In this document: positions 13,332-21,555 of the stretch, in pieces | How the letters are laid out: each line of letters begins with the position of its first letter | Numbering within the stretch: the first letter of the stretch is position 1 | From: an uncultured Psychrobacillus sp. | GTDB taxonomy: Bacteria > Bacillota > Bacilli > Bacillales_A > Planococcaceae | Length of the DNA: 21,555 bases | Direction of reading: 5' to 3' | Assembly: GCA_934234185.1 (NCBI GenBank) | Contig: CAKQHO010000051.1 | Location: 1-21,555, forward strand | Made by a program: the position numbers and the translations under genes | Notes under the pieces: generated by a model | What the model was told of the DNA's origin: nothing | Database searches by the model: none | The model's input: only the letters and a program-made list of their open reading frames with translations

Positions 13332-14444
13332 TTATTCTGCTGCTACTTTAATAATTTCTACAAGTAAGTCAGCTAATTTTTGTAATTCTTCCACAGGCAT
13401 ACGCTCGTTAGTTGTGTGAATTTCTTCATAGCCTACTGATAAAATCACAGTGGGAATCCCAAAGCCAGCGATTACATTGGCATCACTGCCTCCACCACTT
13501 GTTTTGATGTCAGGAGTTCTTCCAATTCTTTTGACAGCTTGTTTAGCAACCTCTACTACCGGATGACTTTCCTCAAATCTAAATCCAGGATACATGAGCT
13601 TTGTTTCGCTCTCTGCCTTTCCACCGAACTTCTCAGCAATGTCGGCAAAGGTTTTAACCATATGCTCTACTTGAGCATCCAATTTAGTTTTGTCTATGGA
13701 ACGAGCTTCAGCAAGAATATGGACAGTGTCACATACAATATTAGTAGCCTGTCCACCTTCAAAACGACCAATATTTGCAGTTGTTTCCGCATCGATTCTA
13801 CCTAAATTCATAGCAGAGATCGCTTTTGATGCAAGCGTTATAGCAGAAACACCCTTTTCTGGAGCTACTCCAGCATGCGCTGTTTTACCTGTAATAGTAG
13901 TCCATAGCTTTGCTTGATAGGGAGCAGCTGTTACAATTCCTCCCACTTCTCCATCACTGTCAATGGCATAGCCATATTTCGCATGTAAAAGTGAAGGGTC
14001 TAATTCTTTAGCACCTACCAAGCCACTTTCTTCTCCGGCAGTTATTACTACCTGAATATCTCCATGTTCAATAGATTGTTCTTTTAAACGTTTGATTGCT
14101 TCAAAAAATGCTGCTATTCCAGCCTTATCGTCCGCTCCAAGAATAGTGGTCCCATTTGAATAAATATAGCCATCTTCCTTAAGTACAGGTTTAATCCCTT
14201 TCCCTGGAACAACGGTATCCATATGGGTAGTAAAATAAATAGTATCAACTTTATCTTTTGTTCCTTTTAAAGTACCGATTAAATTACCTGCTCCATGACC
14301 AGTCTTTTTAGCAGAATCGTCCTGTATAACAGTAAACCCAAGATTCTGTAGCTTTTCTATTAGAACAGGAGCTATTAGCTGTTCCTGCTTTGTTTCTGAA
14401 TCTATTTGCACCAATTCAAAAAATTCTTCTATTAATCGGTCCAT
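13332..14444 (-). CDS. yqjE: M20-family metallopeptidase, YqjE (peptidase T-like)
   Basis: A 370-residue cytosolic di-zinc peptidase related to tripeptidase PepT. Numbered from the chosen start, metal ligands are H74 and D76 in THMDTV, D105 in GADDKAG, and E138/E139 in AGEESG. A lid dimerisation domain with GKTAHAGVAPEKG follows, and TSGGGSDANV lies near the end together with a late EEIHTTNE histidine. The length equals that of B. subtilis YqjE (about 371). Two in-frame ATGs compete. The one at 14450 sits only 3 bases after AAGGAG, while the one at 14444 has nine bases, so I prefer 14444. The gene starts 14 bases after the carboxyltransferase gene ends and is in its operon. The physiological peptide substrate is not known. 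Confidence 0.9.
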   Translation of the reverse strand: MDRLIEEFFELVQIDSETKQEQLIAPVLIEKLQNLGFTVIQDDSAKKTGHGAGNLIGTLKGTKDKVDTIYFTTHMDTVVPGKGIKPVLKEDGYIYSNGTTILGADDKAGIAAFFEAIKRLKEQSIEHGDIQVVITAGEESGLVGAKELDPSLLHAKYGYAIDSDGEVGGIVTAAPYQAKLWTTITGKTAHAGVAPEKGVSAITLASKAISAMNLGRIDAETTANIGRFEGGQATNIVCDTVHILAEARSIDKTKLDAQVEHMVKTFADIAEKFGGKAESETKLMYPGFRFEESHPVVEVAKQAVKRIGRTPDIKTSGGGSDANVIAGFGIPTVILSVGYEEIHTTNERMPVEELQKLADLLVEIIKVAAE

Positions 14445-14458
14445 CTTCATTTACTCCT

Positions 14459-16006
14459 TTATAATGGGATATTACCATGTTTTTTCTTTGGTCTTTCCTC
14501 TTTTTTGTTTCTCATCATCTCTAAACCTTGAATTAGCTTAATTCTAGTTTCTCTAGGATCAATGACATCATCCACCATTCCCATGGACGCAGCCACGTAA
14601 GGATTAGCAAATTTTTCACGGTATTCCTCTATTTTCTCTGATCTTGTTTTTTCTGGATTCTCACTGCCAGCAATTTCTCTTGCAAATATTATATTAGCTG
14701 CACCCTGAGGGCCCATTACTGCTATCTCTGCATTTGGCCAGGAAAAAACTAAATCAGCACCGATTGATTTCGAGTTTAAGGCAACGTATGCTCCTCCATA
14801 TGCTTTACGAAGAATAACAGTCATTTTAGGCACGGTTGCTTCGGAGTACGCATAAAGAATCTTTGCTCCATGTCGAATAATTCCACCATGCTCTTGTTTA
14901 ATACCTGGGAAAAATCCAGTAACATCCTCGAAAGTGATAAGCGGTATATTAAAGGAATCACAAAAACGGATAAACCTTGCTGCCTTATCGGAAGAATCAA
15001 TGTCTAATCCACCTGCCATTACTTTAGGTTGGTTACAAACTAAACCAACGACCTCACCTTTAATACGAGCAAGACCAACTACGATATTTTTTGCAAATTC
15101 TTTATGAACTTCTAGAAATGACCCGCTATCTACTACTTGATCTACTACCTTACGGATATCATAAGGTCTTATTGCTTCATAAGGAACAATATCTGCTAAA
15201 TCTGGACGATAATCATCTTCCTCTGTTACTTCAGCAATTGGTGCCTTTTCTTCTGCATTTTGTGGTAAATAACTTAAAAGCTCGCGAACACTTTGAAGTA
15301 CTTCCTCCTCCGTTTTCCCTCGGAAGTGTGCATTTCCACTAATTGTATTATGTACCTTCGATCCACCTAAATCTTCAGCAGAAATTTTTTCTCCAGTAAC
15401 AGTTTCAATTACCTTAGGTCCTGTGATAAACATCTGACTTGTTTCGTCTGTCATAAAGACAAAATCAGTAATTGCTGGAGAATAGACTGCTCCACCAGCG
15501 CAAGGTCCTAATATAACAGAAATCTGAGGAATTACTCCTGAATATATGGCATTTCTGTAGAAAATTTGACCATAGCCATCTAAAGAAACGACTCCTTCTT
15601 GAATGCGTGCTCCACCGGAATCATTTAAGCCGACAAAGGGAGCACCATTTTTCGCAGCAAGGTCCATCACGTTTGAAATTTTAAGTGCATGCATTTCCCC
15701 TAATGCTCCACCAAAAACAGTGAAATCTTGCGAGAACAGATAAATTGGACGGCCATTTACTTTCCCGTACCCTGTAACTACTCCATCTCCTGGTCCTTCT
15801 TGCTTGTCCATTCCAAAATCAACGGTACGATGCTGAATGAATGGGTTCAATTCTACAAAGGAACCCTCGTCTACTAGCAAATCTATTCTTTCTCGTGCAG
15901 TGAGCTTTCCCTTTTCATGCTGCTTATCGATTCGAGCATCTCCACCACCAAGCTCTATTTTACGCTTACGATCATATAAATCATTAATTTTCTCATAAAT
16001 ATCCAT
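14459..16006 (-). CDS. yqjD: acyl-CoA carboxylase carboxyltransferase subunit (propionyl-CoA carboxylase beta type), YqjD
   Basis: A 515-residue carboxyltransferase of the PccB/MmdA family. It has two crotonase-like halves. The N-terminal half includes FGGALGEMHALKI, LNDSGGARIQEGV and GPCAGGAVYSPA, which form the first oxyanion hole. The C-terminal half includes FEDVTGFFPGIKQEHGGIIRHGAK and RKAYGGAYVALNSK, which form the second. It would transfer carboxylate from biotin to propionyl-CoA to give (S)-methylmalonyl-CoA, the substrate for the adjacent epimerase and mutase. No biotin carboxylase or biotin carrier gene is in the window, so partners must be supplied elsewhere. A role as methylmalonyl-CoA decarboxylase subunit cannot be excluded by sequence alone. 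The ATG follows the epimerase stop by 2 bases, with GGGAGG inside the end of that gene. Confidence 0.92.
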   Translation of the reverse strand: MDIYEKINDLYDRKRKIELGGGDARIDKQHEKGKLTARERIDLLVDEGSFVELNPFIQHRTVDFGMDKQEGPGDGVVTGYGKVNGRPIYLFSQDFTVFGGALGEMHALKISNVMDLAAKNGAPFVGLNDSGGARIQEGVVSLDGYGQIFYRNAIYSGVIPQISVILGPCAGGAVYSPAITDFVFMTDETSQMFITGPKVIETVTGEKISAEDLGGSKVHNTISGNAHFRGKTEEEVLQSVRELLSYLPQNAEEKAPIAEVTEEDDYRPDLADIVPYEAIRPYDIRKVVDQVVDSGSFLEVHKEFAKNIVVGLARIKGEVVGLVCNQPKVMAGGLDIDSSDKAARFIRFCDSFNIPLITFEDVTGFFPGIKQEHGGIIRHGAKILYAYSEATVPKMTVILRKAYGGAYVALNSKSIGADLVFSWPNAEIAVMGPQGAANIIFAREIAGSENPEKTRSEKIEEYREKFANPYVAASMGMVDDVIDPRETRIKLIQGLEMMRNKKEERPKKKHGNIPL

Positions 16007-16008
16007 AC

Positions 16009-16419
16009 TTATTTTGCCTCCCCTGACTTGTCACATAGCTCATATAAGACTCCACCAGATGATTTAGGGTGAATAAAAGCAACCTGAGCCCCTCCAGCAC
16101 CAATTTTAGGTGTTTCTTGAATCAGACGTACTCCTTTTTTCTTCAGGTCGTTTAAGCGCTCTTGAATGCCTGTAACTCCAAAGGCAATATGATGAATTCC
16201 TTCTCCCTTTTTTTCAAGGTAGGAGTGGATGGTACTAGTTTCATCCATTGGCTGAAGAAGCTCTAGCTTAATATTACCGCTATCAATAAATGCAACTTTC
16301 ACTTTTTCGGATGGTACCTCTTCAATATGTATAAGCTCTAATCCTAACACATCCGTGTAATACGGAAGACTAGCTTCAATACTTTTGACGGCAATGCCGA
16401 TGTGATCTACCTTTTCCAT
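16009..16419 (-). CDS. mce: methylmalonyl-CoA epimerase, YqjC
   Basis: A 136-residue VOC-fold enzyme that interconverts (S)- and (R)-methylmalonyl-CoA. It starts with DHIGIAVKSIEASLPYY and carries the expected metal-binding positions: H6, E53 in KLELLQP, H77 in GIHHIAFGV, and E127 in VLYELCD. Also seen are EKVKVAFIDSG (38-48) and GAGGAQVAFIHP (107-118), which are family-typical. It is the first gene of an operon with the yqjD carboxyltransferase and the yqjE peptidase. AAGGATG and GGAG lie ahead of the ATG. It links the carboxylase product to the B12-dependent mutase encoded to the right. The promoter must lie in the short divergent gap shared with the Prli42-like gene, where only a TACAAT box at about 16458-16463 was noticed. 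Confidence 0.93.
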   Translation of the reverse strand: MEKVDHIGIAVKSIEASLPYYTDVLGLELIHIEEVPSEKVKVAFIDSGNIKLELLQPMDETSTIHSYLEKKGEGIHHIAFGVTGIQERLNDLKKKGVRLIQETPKIGAGGAQVAFIHPKSSGGVLYELCDKSGEAK

Positions 16420-16490
16420 TTCTCCACATCCTTATTTGTTTGATTATTCACTTCTCTATTGTACATATTTCAAAAAGAAATCTCTACCTC

Positions 16491-16518
16491 TTGTAGTTTT
16501 TTTCGTTTTTGATAAAAT
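16491..16518 (+). promoter_or_regulatory. sigma-A promoter of the Prli42-like gene
   Basis: TTGTAG (16491-16496) and TAAAAT (16513-16518) are 16 bases apart on the plus strand, about 30 bases before the small gene. Confidence 0.6.
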
Positions 16519-16548
16519 AGAATTACAATCAGGAGGAGAGAAATTTTC

Positions 16549-16644
16549 ATGCAAAATCAAACTTTTCGTAAAATCGTAGTCTATTTAATGATTCTAGTAA
16601 TGGTAATGTCTACACTACTATTTGGTTTAAGCTTTATTCTCTAA
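16549..16644 (+). CDS. Prli42-like stressosome-associated membrane miniprotein, 31 residues
   Basis: A complete minigene with AGGAGGAGAG upstream, an ATG and a TAA, on the strand opposite to its neighbours. The product starts MQNQTFRKIVVYLMILV and ends in TLLFGLSFIL. It is a short basic N-terminus followed by one membrane helix, with the serine-threonine-leucine-leucine pattern seen in Prli42 of Listeria and its Bacillus counterparts, which are also 31 residues. Prli42 anchors the stressosome (RsbR/RsbS/RsbT) to the membrane and is needed for sigma-B activation by oxidative stress in Listeria. It has its own promoter and terminator. Assignment rests on size, topology and remembered sequence pattern; genomic position between brxB and the epimerase gene agrees with what I recall for Bacillaceae. 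Confidence 0.8.
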   Translation: MQNQTFRKIVVYLMILVMVMSTLLFGLSFIL

Positions 16645-16680
16645 CAAAAACAGCGGAGGCACATAGCCCCGCTGTTTCTT
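16645..16680. terminator. bidirectional terminator between the Prli42-like gene and brxB
   Basis: Arms AAACAGCGGAGGC (16648-16660) and GCCCCGCTGTTT (16666-16677) pair with one bulged A around a short loop. T-rich sequence follows on both strands, so it can end both the small rightward gene and the leftward mutase/bacilliredoxin transcript. Confidence 0.85.
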
Positions 16681-16738
16681 TGTATAGATTTAAGTAAGCA
16701 GATCAGTCAATTCGCTACCTAATATCCCTACACTAATC

Positions 16739-17179
16739 TTATATTTCTTCACAATGTTCTTCGAATAGAGCCTGTAAATGTGTGATTACAGAGGTTGGTG
16801 CATGCCCCTCGATTTCATAACGTCCAATTTCTGCAACTGCTTGACCGTCTTTTAATAGTACAAAAGAAGGTGAAGACGGTAGGTGGTCCTCGCCAAATAA
16901 GTTACGAGCTTGTTGTGTAGCCAATTTATCTTGACCAGCAAAAACAGTAACTAAATGATCTGGTCTTTTATCATAATGCACGGCATTAGCTGCAGCTGGA
17001 CGAGCAATCCCACCAGCACAACCACATACGGAGTTAATCATTACAAGAGTAGTCCCTTGGCGGTTAAATGCTGCATCTACCTCTTCAGGAGTCTTAAGCT
17101 GTTCATAGCCACTAGCTTCCATTTCATTACGTGCTTGTATAATCATATCGTTCATTAGTAAATTAAAATCCATGTTCAT
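16739..17179 (-). CDS. brxB: bacilliredoxin BrxB (YqiW), BrxA/BrxB family
   Basis: A 146-residue thioredoxin-like protein that removes bacillithiol from S-bacillithiolated proteins. The active-site CGC (52-54) in NSVCGCAGGIARPAA is the family hallmark. HYDKRPDHLVTVFAGQDKLAT, SSPSFVLLKDG and EIEGH also match BrxB closely. The frame is open to 17200, but the ATG at 17179, giving MNMDFNLLMND as in B. subtilis YqiW, has AGGAG nine bases ahead. It follows meaB by 37 bases with no terminator between them, so it is probably part of the mutase transcript, though an internal promoter is possible. It acts in the cytosol in thiol stress recovery. Confidence 0.95.
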   Translation of the reverse strand: MNMDFNLLMNDMIIQARNEMEASGYEQLKTPEEVDAAFNRQGTTLVMINSVCGCAGGIARPAAANAVHYDKRPDHLVTVFAGQDKLATQQARNLFGEDHLPSSPSFVLLKDGQAVAEIGRYEIEGHAPTSVITHLQALFEEHCEEI

Positions 17180-17216
17180 TTTCAAACACTCCTTTTCCAA
17201 CTATTATCTTAGCAGA

Positions 17217-18302
17217 TTATTGGTTAGAATTCGAGGAAAATAACTCCTCCACAGCCTGAGAAACAGTGATGGATCCTTCCCTTACCTTGTCCTCAAGTCC
17301 CAACATCGTTTCTTTCCTTTCCGTGGCGGAAAAAAAGTCCTCATATAATCTGTCTACAATCATTGTTTTGAACCATTCTACTGTCTGCTCTGTTCTTCTT
17401 TTTTCCCATGTTTTTTTATTTTTCATTTCTGTTTCAAACTGAAGAATCGTCTTCCACACATCATTTAAACCTGTTTTATATAAAGAAGAAACTGAAAGAG
17501 CAGGTGTCACCCAATGAGGAGTCGCAGGTGCAAGAAAATGAAGGATTTGCTTATATTCGGCAGCCGTTTTTTCTGCTAACGATTTATTAGTACCATCAGC
17601 TTTATTAACTACAATTGCATCTGCCAGCTCCATAATTCCCTTCTTCATCCCTTGAAGCTCATCTCCAGCTCCTGTTAATGCCAGAAGCATGAAGAAGTCT
17701 ACCATTCCGCGAACAATTGTTTCACTCTGACCTACTCCTACTGTTTCGACTAAAATAACGTCATAGCCTGCCGCTTCACACAGAAGCATGGTTTCTCTCG
17801 ATTTCTTATGGACCCCTCCAAGAGTTCCTGCGGAAGGAGATGGACGAATGAAGGCGTTCGGATGCTTTGCCAACTCCTCCATTCGTGTCTTATCTCCAAG
17901 AATACTGCCTCCGGTTAAGGAGGAGCTTGGATCAATCGCAAGTACAGCAACCCTATGACCATCCTCACAAAGCATTTTACCAAACGCCTCTATGAAGGTG
18001 CTTTTTCCTACTCCAGGAACGCCTGTAATACCAATCCTTATACTTTTACCTGTGTGGGGCAATAGTTGTTTTAGTAATCTTTGTCCAACTTCTCTATATT
18101 CTAATACTGTGCTCTCTGTGTAAGTAATAGCCTTGGCAAGGTGTAGTCTCGAACCAGCTTTTATACTTGTAAGAAATTCATGTTCATCAATCTCCAGCTT
18201 GTTTTTCTTTCTAAATTTCTTAATAGGAGATTTGTTCATGCCGTCGTGTGTAGAAGCTACCCCTTTACGAACATTCAACGAAGACTTCTCCTCTTCTCCC
18301 AT
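17217..18302 (-). CDS. meaB: MeaB-type GTPase, methylmalonyl-CoA mutase chaperone
   Basis: A 361-residue G3E-family GTPase (ArgK/MeaB) that guards methylmalonyl-CoA mutase, gating adenosylcobalamin loading and removing damaged cofactor. The Walker A GVPGVGKST is at 94-102, DPSSSLTGGSILGDKTRM (124-141) and RPSPSAGTLGGV (153-164) are the MeaB signatures, VETVGVGQSE (185-194) is the switch II region, and NKAD (233-236) gives guanine specificity. A basic N-terminal extension (about 1-40) precedes the conserved core. The ATG overlaps the mutB stop as TAATG, so translation is coupled. The position directly after mutB supports the role and separates it from other ArgK relatives. Confidence 0.95.
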   Translation of the reverse strand: MGEEEKSSLNVRKGVASTHDGMNKSPIKKFRKKNKLEIDEHEFLTSIKAGSRLHLAKAITYTESTVLEYREVGQRLLKQLLPHTGKSIRIGITGVPGVGKSTFIEAFGKMLCEDGHRVAVLAIDPSSSLTGGSILGDKTRMEELAKHPNAFIRPSPSAGTLGGVHKKSRETMLLCEAAGYDVILVETVGVGQSETIVRGMVDFFMLLALTGAGDELQGMKKGIMELADAIVVNKADGTNKSLAEKTAAEYKQILHFLAPATPHWVTPALSVSSLYKTGLNDVWKTILQFETEMKNKKTWEKRRTEQTVEWFKTMIVDRLYEDFFSATERKETMLGLEDKVREGSITVSQAVEELFSSNSNQ

Positions 18303-20458
18303 TACTCGCTCACTTCCTCGTATCCGAGTCTTTTATAAATTTCCTCGATTACTTTCTGAGCTGAAACAGGTATGACAGTACCTGGTCCAAATATAGCGCT
18401 AGCACCACTTTCTCTTAAGAAATCATAATCCTGTGCTGGTATGACTCCACCAACCACAATAATAATATCTTCTCTTCCTAGTTTTGCTAATTCTTCTCTT
18501 AACGCTGGCACTAACGTTCTGTGACCAGCTGCTAACGAGCTAACTCCAACGACATGAACATCATTTTCTACAGCCTGCTGTGCTGTTTCTGCAGGAGTTT
18601 GGAATAAAGGACTAATATCCACATCAAAGCCCATATCTGCAAATGCAGTAGCAACTACTTTGGCTCCTCGGTCATGTCCATCTTGTCCCATTTTAGCTAT
18701 TAGAATACGTGGTCGTCTTCCTTCATTTTCCTTGAAGTCTTCACACATTTCCTTTACATGTTTTAATTCTTCTTCGTCATTGAAATTAGAGCTATAAACA
18801 CCACTCACTGAACGAATCACCGCCTTATGTCTTCCGGAAACTATCTCTATTGCATCAGATATTTCCCCTAATGTCGCTCGTCTTCGAGCTGCTTCCACTG
18901 CTACTGTCAGGAGATTCTCCTCGCCAGTTCTTGCAGCTTCCGTTATAGCAGCTAATGCCTCTTGAACAGCCTTTTCATCTCGATTTGCTTTCACGTTGGC
19001 TAAGCGTTCCATTTGCTTTTGACGAACAACTGTATTATCAATATTTAAAATATCTATCGCATCTTCTTGCTCAAGTCGGTACTTGTTTACACCAACTATT
19101 GCTTCTTTAGAGGAATCTATTTGTGCTTGTCGCTTTGCTGCAGCCTCTTCAATTTTCATTTTAGGAAGACCAGTTTCAATGGCTTTGGCCATTCCACCTA
19201 AATCCTCTATTTCTTCTATTAGTTTCCACGCTTTCTCCATTAACTCATCCGTTAACTTTTCAACGTAGTAAGAACCACCATAAGGATCGATTACCTTCGT
19301 CATGTTTGTCTCTTCTTGTAAAAATAGCTGTGTATTTCTAGCAATACGTGCAGAGAAATCAGTTGGTAGAGCAATCGCCTCGTCTAATGCATTTGTATGA
19401 AGGGACTGTGTATGACCCATTGAAGCAGCATTTGCCTCTATTAAAGTCCTTGTAACATTATTAAAAGGATCCTGCTCTGTTAAACTCCAACCGGAAGTTT
19501 GAGAATGAGTTCGAAGTGCTAGCGTTTTAGGGTTTTTAGGATCAAAGCTTTGCATCATTTGTGCCCACATCCGTCTAGCAGCTCGCATTTTTGCAACTTC
19601 CATAAAGTAGTTCATACCAATTGCCCAAAAGAAAGAAAGCCTAGGAGCAAAGGAATCTATATCAATCCCAGCTTGAATACCAGTGCGTACATATTCAAGT
19701 CCATCTGCAAGTGTATATGCTAATTCTATATCTGCTGTCGCTCCAGCTTCTTGCATATGGTAGCCAGATATCGAGATAGAGTTAAATTTCGGCATATACT
19801 TAGCAGTATAGGCAAAAATATCTGCAATGATTTTCATCGACATTTCTGGTGTATAGATATAAGTATTTCTTACCATATATTCTTTTAATATGTCATTTTG
19901 AATCGTACCTGCTAGCTGTTCAGGAGTGACTCCTTGTTCCTCAGCTGTCACAATATAAAATGCCAAAATCGGAAGTACTGCACCATTCATTGTCATGGAT
20001 ACAGACATTTGATCGAGAGGGATACCATCGAATAAGATTTTCATATCCTCTACAGAATCTATAGCCACTCCGGCTTTACCTACATCTCCGGTAACTCGTT
20101 CATGATCGGAGTCGTATCCGCGATGAGTAGCGAGGTCGAAGGCCACAGATAATCCTTTTTGTCCCATCGCCAAATTTCTTCTGTAGAATGCATTACTTTC
20201 TTCTGCTGTAGAAAAGCCTGCATACTGCCTTACTGTCCAAGGCTTTGATACATACATGGTAGGGTATGGGCCCCTAGTATTAGGTGCAATTCCAGGAAGA
20301 TCTTGTAGATGAGATAGGCTCTCCATATCCTTTTTCGTATATAAAGACTTTAAGACAATACCTTCATTTGAATGAAAGGTCTTATTTTCAATATTAGGTG
20401 CGCTTGCTTTTTCTATTACTTTTTCTATAGAAACTTTGTCATATTTAGATGTTGTCAT
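18302..20458 (-). CDS. mutB: methylmalonyl-CoA mutase large (alpha) subunit
   Basis: A 718-residue adenosylcobalamin-dependent mutase converting (R)-methylmalonyl-CoA to succinyl-CoA. The N-terminal TIM barrel has PGIAPNTRGPYPTMY, WTVRQYAGFSTAEESN, AFDLATHRGYDSDH and NGAVLPILAFY, which line the substrate and cofactor sites. The C-terminal cobalamin-binding domain has the base-off motif D593-x-H595-x-x-G598 in GQDGHDRGAK, with SSLAAGH and GPGT loops further on. The start overlaps the end of mutA as ATGA, with an AGGAGG site inside that gene. Length and motif set are full for the family; no damage is seen. Confidence 0.97.
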   Translation of the reverse strand: MTTSKYDKVSIEKVIEKASAPNIENKTFHSNEGIVLKSLYTKKDMESLSHLQDLPGIAPNTRGPYPTMYVSKPWTVRQYAGFSTAEESNAFYRRNLAMGQKGLSVAFDLATHRGYDSDHERVTGDVGKAGVAIDSVEDMKILFDGIPLDQMSVSMTMNGAVLPILAFYIVTAEEQGVTPEQLAGTIQNDILKEYMVRNTYIYTPEMSMKIIADIFAYTAKYMPKFNSISISGYHMQEAGATADIELAYTLADGLEYVRTGIQAGIDIDSFAPRLSFFWAIGMNYFMEVAKMRAARRMWAQMMQSFDPKNPKTLALRTHSQTSGWSLTEQDPFNNVTRTLIEANAASMGHTQSLHTNALDEAIALPTDFSARIARNTQLFLQEETNMTKVIDPYGGSYYVEKLTDELMEKAWKLIEEIEDLGGMAKAIETGLPKMKIEEAAAKRQAQIDSSKEAIVGVNKYRLEQEDAIDILNIDNTVVRQKQMERLANVKANRDEKAVQEALAAITEAARTGEENLLTVAVEAARRRATLGEISDAIEIVSGRHKAVIRSVSGVYSSNFNDEEELKHVKEMCEDFKENEGRRPRILIAKMGQDGHDRGAKVVATAFADMGFDVDISPLFQTPAETAQQAVENDVHVVGVSSLAAGHRTLVPALREELAKLGREDIIIVVGGVIPAQDYDFLRESGASAIFGPGTVIPVSAQKVIEEIYKRLGYEEVSE

Positions 20459-21555
20459 TTTATAACCTCCTTTTGTGCAAGGTCTAGAAGTTCTTTCCCT
20501 TTTTCCAATAGAGATTGCCCAGCAAAAATTCTCCCGGATAACCCACTATCTAACCAATCCTCATATTCCTCAAATTTACCTGCAACATCAAGAGGAATAG
20601 ATAGCTTTTCATTAAGCAGCGCAGGAACTAATCCGGCTGCTTGTTCATCGTTACCAACAAAAACTGCATATTGAATGCCATTTTCATCTATCCAGTTCTG
20701 TAAATCAAATGGCTTTAAATTCTCAGGAGCAACAACTGGAGTAATACCAATAGAAATTAAAAAGCCACTTACAAAGTCCATTCTTGCTTTATATTCCTTA
20801 AGCACCCCATACGGTAATATAGAAACTTTAAGCGGTGTTTTTTGAAAGCCTGCTTTTAAATCTTCAAAAGGCTCAGCTAGTCGTTTATAACCTGTTTGCT
20901 TTATTTCTCCCTCTAATCTATCCTCGGGATTTGCATATATATTTGTTCCAACAAGTGATTTTTTTCTAGTAGCTACATCGGATAGTTGCTTTTCCCACTT
21001 TTTCTCTACTCTTTTCAATAATTTTATATTTCGTTCGGTTGGCTCCTCTTTTATTAGCTCTGTGAATAGAGCCCAGCTTTTTGTCACTAACTCATTTGTT
21101 ATTGTCTCTATATAATAGGAACCTCCAATTGCATCCACTATTCTTCCAATATGGGTTTCTTCCTTGATAATCAGCTGAATATTTTGAGCAAATCTTTTAG
21201 AAGTATTCGACTCACCTGTCAAGTAATCATGTGGAAGCACGGTTACATAATCTGCTCCGCCCAAAACAGCTGCAAGAGCACTATTTCCAGCTCTAAGCAA
21301 GTTTACGTATGGGTCTAAAGCAGAAAAAGATCGTAGAGAGGTTTCTGCTAAGATTGGTATAGGCTTCACGTTATCATAACTGTTCGCTTCCCCAAATGCC
21401 TTCCAAAGAATTCGGAACGCTCTGAGCTTTGCTATCTCCATAAAGAAGTTTGTATCAACTGCAAACCGTACGATTGCCTGCTCCTCAAATTCGTTTCTAT
21501 CATATGTCTTAATTAATTCATCCGCTTTAAGTAAGATACTAACCAGCTCACTGAC
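20455..21555 (-). CDS. mutA: methylmalonyl-CoA mutase small (beta) subunit, 5' end outside the window
   Basis: The 3' part (366 codons plus stop) of the non-catalytic partner of MutB. The reading frame runs without a stop to the right edge of the window, so the ATG at 21441 is internal and the true start lies beyond it. The barrel part includes FFMEIAKLRAFRILW, GNSALAAVLGGADYVTVLPHD and a GRIVDAIGGSYYIE segment. The C-terminal domain (about the last 140 residues) has the cobalamin-domain fold but lacks the D-x-H-x-x-G motif, as expected for the degenerate small subunit. It is translationally coupled to mutB. The promoter of the mutA-mutB-meaB(-brxB) operon lies outside the window. Confidence 0.93.
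   Translation of the reverse strand, partial: VSELVSILLKADELIKTYDRNEFEEQAIVRFAVDTNFFMEIAKLRAFRILWKAFGEANSYDNVKPIPILAETSLRSFSALDPYVNLLRAGNSALAAVLGGADYVTVLPHDYLTGESNTSKRFAQNIQLIIKEETHIGRIVDAIGGSYYIETITNELVTKSWALFTELIKEEPTERNIKLLKRVEKKWEKQLSDVATRKKSLVGTNIYANPEDRLEGEIKQTGYKRLAEPFEDLKAGFQKTPLKVSILPYGVLKEYKARMDFVSGFLISIGITPVVAPENLKPFDLQNWIDENGIQYAVFVGNDEQAAGLVPALLNEKLSIPLDVAGKFEEYEDWLDSGLSGRIFAGQSLLEKGKELLDLAQKEVIK

Noticed and set aside
20455..21441. mutA read as a complete 328-residue gene starting at 21441
   Set aside because: The frame continues open to the window edge with mutase-like sequence, so that ATG is internal and the gene is cut by the window.

Overview
The window comes from a low-GC, spore-forming Bacillota, most likely a Bacillaceae/Caryophanaceae species (a Psychrobacillus- or Bacillus-like genus is my guess). 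The support is strong AGGAGG ribosome binding sites, a T-box leader on proI, a Spo0E-type phosphatase, a BrxB-type bacilliredoxin, a Prli42-type stressosome anchor, and a gene set matching the Bacillus subtilis yqiW/yqj neighbourhood. Most genes are on the minus strand.

Positions 1-6340 are an accessory-looking stretch. It holds a GNAT acetyltransferase, a small membrane protein, a two-gene operon resembling sucrose-phosphate synthase plus sucrose-phosphate phosphatase behind a good sigma-B-type promoter, a VOC protein, a decayed second VOC gene, an S51 peptidase (peptidase E) and a short Spo0E-like gene.

Positions 5547-8031 form a leftward operon: an MBL-fold hydrolase (YqjP-like), an SDR (YqjQ-like) and an AadA-type nucleotidyltransferase homologue. 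Its promoter carries a near-perfect match to the Bacillus FadR operator. Back to back with it is the sigma-A promoter and proline T-box of proI, which is followed by a 51-residue membrane-protein gene.

Positions 9446-14450 hold housekeeping genes on the minus strand: RNase Z, a YitT-family membrane protein, DNA polymerase IV, a CheW-domain protein and a YqjE-type M20 peptidase.

Positions 14459-21555 carry a propionyl/methylmalonyl-CoA module in two leftward blocks: mutA (cut by the window edge)-mutB-meaB-brxB, and methylmalonyl-CoA epimerase-YqjD carboxyltransferase continuing into yqjE. Between them a 31-residue Prli42-like gene sits on the plus strand. Together these genes would interconvert propionyl-CoA, methylmalonyl-CoA and succinyl-CoA. 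A biotin carboxylase/biotin carrier partner for YqjD is not in the window.

The points most worth following are the FadR-type operator on the yqjP-like operon, the sigma-B-type promoter on the sucrose-type operon, three tiny genes that length filters would miss, and short recurring motifs at the borders of the accessory genes at the left end.
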